From contig NW_025335268.1 of assembly GCF_004798865.1 (NCBI RefSeq), positions 87,972,748 to 88,036,747 on the forward strand: DNA of 64,000 bases, read 5' to 3'. The stretch is from Varanus komodoensis. Lineage: Eukaryota; Chordata; Lepidosauria; Squamata; Varanidae. The notes beneath the pieces are model-generated. The model did no database searches. It was given only the letters and a program-made list of their open reading frames with translations, and was not told where the DNA came from. The translations under genes and the position numbers were made by a program. Positions 1 to 64,000 of this stretch are shown here, in pieces (positions within the stretch are counted from its first letter, which is position 1; every line of letters starts with the position of its first letter).

Positions 1-58325
<58,325 letters not shown>

Positions 58326-58700
58326 GACGCGCCTGGCTTCGCGGAGGCTGCACTGGGGAAAACGAGGGCTAGATGGGGGAGCAGTAATTTCGGGCTGGTC
58401 CTTTGCGCAGGGTGACCGGCGGCGGCGGCGGCTCCTCTTGCCTGCCTGCCTGGCTTTCCGGCTGAGTTGCAGCTGCCAGTTGCAGGCTGCGATCTGTGCG
58501 CTCTGCAGGGGAGCCGCCCGAGTGGGGCGCAGCCTGCAGTTGCCGGGCAAGGGCGCGCGTACACCCTGGAGCGCTGCTGGGGATGCTGGAGCGAGCGCCG
58601 CTCCTCTGCCGCCCGCCGCCGCCGCCGCCGGATCTCGCCCTCCTGCCTCGCCTCCCCACCCCACCCCGGTGCGCGGCGCCTGCGCTCTGGCCCGTTCCCG
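58326..58700 (-). other. RAB6B: Likely 5' UTR of RAB6B
   Basis: The reading frame of exon 1 stays open upstream of the ATG to 58664, but it holds no other AUG, so MSTGG is the natural start. The region is GC-rich with a short CGG repeat. The upstream limit is a guess based on the promoter motifs. Confidence 0.4.
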
Positions 58701-58707
58701 GCTACCC

Positions 58708-58739
58708 TGATGTCATGCTGGAGCAGCCCGCAAGCCAAT
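58708..58739. promoter_or_regulatory. CRE-like and CCAAT elements in the proximal promoter
   Basis: TGATGTCA (58708-58715), a CREB/ATF half-palindromic variant, lies 20 bp from CCAAT (58735-58739), an NF-Y-type box. They sit about 385-415 bp upstream of the ATG inside the CpG island. CRE-like and CCAAT boxes are usual in the first 100 bp upstream of CpG-island start sites, which would place the start site near 58600-58700. Function is inferred from motif and position only. Confidence 0.35.
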
Positions 58740-59561
58740 GCGGTGCTGCAGGAGAGGGAGGTGTGTGGATGTGTGAACCCGAGCTCGGGGGAAGGGGTGG
58801 GGGAGAAGGCGCAACAGCGGAGAGGCGGGGCGATGCCGCGGGAGGGGTGCTCCGGGAGGAGCGGATCCCTCCCTCTCGCCGGGGACCACGCCGCCCGGCA
58901 CGACTTCACACCCAGCAGGTGCGCGCGTTTTCCCTCTTGTTTTCCCCCACTGGCCCGGCTGGGGCAGAGCAGGTGGGAAGGAAGCCGCAAGTGTGTCTCC
59001 CGAGTGGGCAAAGGGCAGCCACGGCGGCTGACTGGCGATGAGATCATCTCCCTGTGTACTCCACGCTAATTAATCCGGGGTTGCTGCCGCCCGCCTCCGC
59101 CTCCGCCTCCGCATCCTGGGTGTTATACAGCGCAGCTCCCAAGGCGGATTCGACCTCGTCTTAAGTACGCTGCCGGAGGGAAGGGGGACCCCGCTGCCCC
59201 TTTCCTGGGCGTGTGCGTTAGGTGGCTGAGCATTCCAGGTCTCCTGCCGGGCGTTCGTCATCCTGCCATCGGCCCGCTGCGCTTACAGACTGGCGTGGGG
59301 GGGCTCGTGCGGCAAAGGAAGCGGTGCGCTCCCAGCCCCGCGCCTTGGAACAGTGACTCAGGCAGATCGGCCAGATGCGCGAGGGAAAAGCTCCGGCGCC
59401 CTGATAAAGTCGTGGGGGAGAGAGGCAGGGGCCACGACAAGCTACACGCACTGAAATCCCATCCTCCCCCCTGCCATTAAAAGACGCCTCCGGGCACCCT
59501 ATTTGGGATCAACGTGTGATTAAAGGCACGAGCTTATGCAACTTTAGACCGAACAAGGAAA

Positions 59562-59622
59562 CCTACAACTCCCAGCATGCCCAAGCCGCCACCATTGTCT
59601 GGGGCATGCTGGGAATTGTAGG
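59562..59622. promoter_or_regulatory. Inverted pair of ZNF143/THAP11-like motifs (or MITE core)
   Basis: CCTACAACTCCCAGCATGCC (59562-59581) and its inverted copy (59603-59622, reading CCTACAATTCCCAGCATGCC) match at 19 of 20 bases around a 21-nt loop. Each arm resembles the ACTACAATTCCCAGCATGC promoter motif bound by ZNF143/THAP11. It lies about 1.25 kb upstream of the ATG, just outside the CpG island. It could instead be the core of a foldback repeat. Confidence 0.5.
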
Positions 59623-59654
59623 CTTTTTCCGCCTAACGTGTTTAGGATTGTGTC

Positions 59655-59715
59655 CTCAGGTCGCAATCCTGTACTTACTTGGGAGTAAGCCGCTTTGATT
59701 AGAATGAGACTTAAT
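59655..59715. repeat. AGTAAGTCCCA dispersed repeat, copy 3
   Basis: GCAATCCTGTACTTACTTGG + GAGTAAGCC then GAATGAGACTTAATTCTGAG matches the squamate repeat 'GCAATCCTA...ACTTGGGAGTAAG...GGGACTTACTTCTGAG'. Confidence 0.6.
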
Positions 59716-60239
59716 TCTGAGGAGACATGAGGCTGCTCTGTCCCTTGGTGTGGCGCAAACCCATGGTTAGGGAGGTGTGGGTGGCTGTAAACAAGGAGGT
59801 TCAAAGCTTCACCGAAACAAGGCTTCCTTTTTGGGAAGGGAGAGTGCTTAGGCCTGTGGATAGAAAGTAGCCATTTCGTATTTCTCCATCTTAAAACAAT
59901 GCGCAGATAAAGCAGAGTGGCTGGGACAAGAGGATTGCAGTCCAACACCAGGTTCTGGAAGAGTAGCATATCTTCTTTCAACAACATCAAAACATTTCCC
60001 TTTTTATTCCCTTGTATATGCAGCCTGAAGAAGCATTCTGTGTAGCTCAAAAAGCTGTATACTGTGTATTGAATATTTGTTGGTTCTAATAAAACATTGT
60101 TTTATTATTCCTGTAAATCCTGCTGTAATGAGCCACATTATGCGCAATGCTGCTCTCCCTTAGACAGAAATGTCTATATCCATTAGTCCTTCCGCCTTGA
60201 GAAGCACTACTTGCCAGTTATTGATCTTCAGGGAGGCCC

Positions 60240-60545
60240 TTCTGCAGCACCACTGCCACAGGAGGGTGTGGATGTGAGAGTGGCCTTCCCAGTGGCTGCT
60301 CCCCATGGGTAGAACCCCCTGCTGCAGGAAGCCTGGGTGGCTGCGCTCTCTGTTGTCCCTTTTTGTCAGGCAGGCCTTTGGCATATAAGCTGATCTGTTG
60401 AGTTGAATGCTGTTTTTATTCCTGTAGCGTTTTTCAATTGCAGCTTTAATATATTCATCTTAAGATAGTTTTAACCACATTTATATTTAAAATGTTATTG
60501 TCCTTTTCTTGCTGAAAAGGTGCAGCATGAATCCAATAAACAAAT
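60240..60545 (+). mobile_element. L2-like LINE 3' end
   Basis: GTGGCCTTCCCAGTGGCTGC + TCCCCATGGGTAGAACCCCCTGC reads as the L2 C-terminal block 'AFPVAAP..WNPL..E', followed by TTTTTGTCAGGCAGGCCTTT and a tail ending AATCCAATAAACAAATAA. Confidence 0.6.
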
Positions 60546-62181
60546 AAGCCTAAGCTCAAATCTGTGAGGAGCTATATAAAGAGCTCCCCCCTGGTTAAAA
60601 GCACAGAGCTGATTCAACTCCATTTTGCGCCATATAAAAGCTTTTGTTGTTCACAAACATGCAACTTTTCTACAGGCAGCCAGTGCTGGCACGTGGTTCC
60701 CAAGACATAGGGCATAAAAGGCAACCAATAGGGTATATTTTATCCTTAGAAAGAACTCTTTGTAATTAAAAAATAGTGTTCCTATTCCTATTGAGTAAAG
60801 ATATCATTGCTTATACTTTATATCTATCAGTATAACTTGGGCAGTTGTCCCATGTTTGGCAATCACTGAGAAAGCAAGGCATGTTACTATAATGCACAGT
60901 TAATTGAATCAGCTTGATGTTTACTGCCAGGAAAACTAAATGCTATGCTATGGGAAGGTACCTAATATTCTGATGACCTAGGAAATGCACAAAGGGTTGT
61001 GTGTGCATAAATGGTCTTTTCTTGTGTTCAGTCTCAAGGAAGAAATTTATTTCTTCACACAAAAAAGAGCACACCACTCAGTGTGGAGGAAAGAAGTATG
61101 TTACATTGATTGCATCCATGACCAGTATAAGACTCTTTCCAACATTTTGTCAAAAGCTTTGATCAGTGTAATTGAAAATGACTTGAGCCACCATATCTCC
61201 TGGGAGCAGCTTACGTCTGTACCCTCCAAGTCCATCCCTCCCACACTGGTTGGCCTCCCATGGATATTCAGACCACAAACTCCTTTCATTAGTATAGCAG
61301 GTGCACTTTTGCAGCACACCAGGAGCATCCACATTCTTTCATAATTTGCAACCTTTATGGACTTTTAAAATTTACCAGCAAGATCCATCCTGAATAGTGA
61401 GAATGAACACAGAAGCGTGGCCATAAGGAAGGGGAAGGAGAGTGCTACCCACAGCTTTCTTTTGATACTCCTGAGAAACAAGGTCTGAGAAGCTAGGATG
61501 ATACAAAATTTCTTGTGCTGAATGGAAAGCCTGCACTGAGCACAAAGTCTCTCTGTGGGCACACAAAGCAGTGCCCATCTCCTTCTGGAACTTCATAGGT
61601 AAACCCCCATCTGCTTGGCACTGGTTATTCGAGTGGCATCCATTTTCAACATTTGCAATGGAAGTGTGGACCAGGACAACACGGGGTCTGGGTCTCCTTA
61701 TTTTTTCTGAGTAAGACACATAGAAAAAAAGGTAGAGGCCAACGTGGCAATCCTCAATAGTCCCTACATTTCCCATTGTATTTTAAAGGAAGAGCACTGA
61801 TCTAGCCCCACAGACCAAATCTGAGTCTGGGCCATATACCATTTCACTGTGAATTTCCCTCTAACTGCCCCTAAAGTTGCTATTTACATTTGCATACAAA
61901 TAACAGCTGTGGGAGTGCAGCTTTTGCTTTTACAGCCTTCTGTGAGCCTCTTGGAAAAATCTGTCTGGCTGCTGCGGAGCTTGGCCTGATCCTGCAGAAC
62001 TTTTCTTAGGATTTTATTGTCAAGCCATCCTCCTATCAAGATGTTTCACCAGCACATGCCACAGGAGTAGCTGTGTTTTTCTATCGCAGCAGAACTATAG
62101 TCTTTTAGCATCTTACTGACCAACACCATAGTGGGCCAAAAGCTTCTGAGGACCAGGGTTCAAGAAGTAGTATCATTAGTT

Positions 62182-62183
<2 letters not shown>

Positions 62184-62231
<48 letters not shown>
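62184..62231. repeat. (TC)24 microsatellite
   Basis: About 48 bp of uninterrupted TC dinucleotide. Confidence 0.97.
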
Positions 62232-62235
<4 letters not shown>

Positions 62236-63017
62236 CTTCATATATGTTTAAATAAATATTATCTCACAGAAATATATTACGTTTCCAGTAAGCATCTTCT
62301 AGGGAAAACATCCTAGGCAAGTACTGGATACTTGAAACTTCTCAGAACTGGAGTGTATCCCTCTCTTGCACACAGGGAGACAGAATAAGAAGTGAACCCC
62401 ATGGCCATGAAATACAAAATGTATGCGGATCTGGTGGATTCTAACCTATGCGGTCATATGCCACAATGAATCTCTTAGTCTGTATGGTGCCACAAGATTT
62501 TACCAGCATTTGGTATTACTCTTAGGAGGGCTGCGATTGCTGAATAGGCCGTTCACATTTTGTAGTCTTTTCTCAGCCAGTGCTAATGTTTGTCTGAGAA
62601 GTGACTCTACTAAGTAAGCAATGATGTCAGGCTTTTGTATGGTGCATTTTTATCAGTAAAAAGTAAAGTGCTTTAATTTACTTTCATGCTCATGGCAGTC
62701 CCACCATCAAGGAGAGAGGTCAAAATTATTATTCAGAGGACAAACTGAGGTTGCAGTTTGGTGACTTTGCTTTTCAAACCCTATTTAGCAAAGCTGGCAG
62801 CTGGATATTAATCTCAACTAGCCCATCCTTTCAATTGTGAATGATAGATACCCAGTTTTAAAGGCTGACCTTCTCATTTCCCATTTTGAAATGCAATCTT
62901 CTGATTTTGGCCTTGTTCTTCAGTGAATTTCCTAAACAGGAGGGACCATAGCTCCGTGACAGAGAATATGCTTTTCATGAATATGGTCTCAGGTTCAGTT
63001 TCTGGCATCTCCAGTCA

Positions 63018-63362
63018 AAATAGTGGAGGGGAACCTTGGGGACACAGGTCAAATCTGGCCTTCTGGGTTTCTTCCTGGCAAAGCATCCCCCCCCCCCTGT
63101 TTCCCTGGCCAAACCTCATTTCCCTGGTTGCTGTTCCTGCCATGGTTTTCCAGCTTTTGCATGGCCCCAGCTTCCTGCCCCCAATGCAAAAGATTCAAAT
63201 GCTTCTCCCAAGGCTTTGTTACTGGCAGTAAGAGCTTTAGGTTGAAATAGGCTGGCATTTTAGAATTTTTGGCTCTAGCCCTTTTGCCATCTGAGTGTGG
63301 CTCTGGAGAACTACTTTGACATGGAATGTACTCTTCTGGCTCAACGGTGTTCCCCACCCCTG
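63018..63362. mobile_element. hAT-like MITE
   Basis: The left end AGTGGAGGGGAACCTTGGGG and the inverse right end CAGGGGTGGGGAACACCGTT are related, and the body shares AATGCTTCTCCCAAGGCTTT + GTTACTGGCAG with the element at 55715-56012. About 345 bp; short open frames only. Confidence 0.6.
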
Positions 63363-64000
63363 ATTTAGAGGAATTAGGTAGGAAGAAATGAGGAATACCA
63401 GTGCCTAAGAAACTAGAGGACTGTTGCCATTGCTAACCTGGAGCTAGACAGACAAAGAATCTGACCTGGTATATGACAACCTCTTGTGCTTTTACTGGTA
63501 ATTCAAGCAAGTAATCCAAGCAGCAAAGCTTCTAAAATCATGGCAATAAATTTCTGTTCCAGAAGCATAGTTCCTCTGTAAATTAATTAAAATAAGCCTT
63601 GCAGAAGCTGTTCTCCCCAAGCCACAAGCTCAGAACATGACCTTGGCACATTTGCAAGTTAAATAAAGGTACAATCCTATGCAAAATATACAGGGGAAAA
63701 AGGCCTACAGCTCCCAGCATGCTTCAGCCAGCCATGCTAGTTTCCATAGATTGTGCCCTAAAATGTATTTTGCCAAATCTGGTCTCTTAGGTGCATGCCT
63801 TGTAAGACCTTAATCACATTGCTAAAGAGCACAGATGTATTAAGCTGATCTTAATTCAATGATCAGCGAGCTAAAAAGAGGTGGGGAATGACTAGGTCTT
63901 ATTGATAAGTTCATTGTTTTAAAGCCTACTTTTACCCTGGGATGACTTGGTCTGGAGATCTAAATAAACTATTTTAAATTTAAAAACCAGTCAGACACTA

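Larger units (their letters stand above)
59461..64000. other. Upstream flank of RAB6B: no gene recognised
   Basis: This region holds an inverted motif pair (59562-59622), an AGTAAGTCCCA repeat (about 59655-59715), an L2-like 3' end (60240-60545), a (TC)n microsatellite (62184-62231) and a hAT-like MITE (63018-63362). The stretches 60550-62180 and 62240-63010 show only short open frames without family motifs. Confidence 0.7.

Noticed and set aside
61372-61776. 134-codon minus-strand open frame upstream of RAB6B
   Set aside because: No recognisable domain; isolated from any promoter or splice signal.

Overview
The window looks like a piece of a squamate reptile (lizard or snake) genome. It carries most of one vertebrate gene, a RAB6-family small GTPase on the minus strand, set among interspersed repeats typical of squamates: BovB (RTE) LINE 3' ends, CR1 and L2-like LINEs, tRNA-derived SINEs, and many short palindromic DNA transposons. 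No prokaryotic, viral or retroviral gene was recognised.

The gene reads from right to left. A CpG island (about 57.2-59.5 kb) holds the promoter and exon 1 (58325-58256). Then come a roughly 40 kb intron 1, exon 2 (18395-18337), a 10 kb intron 2, exon 3 (8327-8274), exon 4 (4934-4829), exon 5 (1205-1094) and exon 6 (703-610). All splice sites are GT-AG, and the six exons join in phase to give the first 165 residues of a 208-residue Rab. The hypervariable C-terminus with its prenylated cysteines (43 residues in human RAB6B) lies beyond the left edge. Diagnostic residues match RAB6B more often than RAB6A, so I call it RAB6B.

The introns carry little besides repeats. In intron 1 the main elements are an internally deleted L2-like LINE (about 33.66-36.37 kb) holding a 100-N assembly gap, a CR1 copy (about 26.5-28.4 kb) interrupted by an L2 fragment, a CR1 3' end (25.43-25.86 kb), an old L2-like LINE (40.3-42.0 kb) with two foldback transposons inside it, a BovB 3' end (52.77-53.49 kb), a pogo/Tigger-like MITE with TA target duplication (29690-30066) and another long-TIR palindromic element. 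Intron 2 holds a CpG-rich hAT element flanked by a perfect 8-bp target duplication (15672-16075). Several unique, AT-rich stretches resemble conserved non-coding DNA, but this cannot be shown from one sequence.

Upstream of the promoter (59.46-64 kb) there is an inverted pair of ZNF143-like motifs, an L2-like 3' end, a (TC)n microsatellite and a hAT-like element, with no recognisable gene. Most other open frames in the window are chance or repeat-derived.
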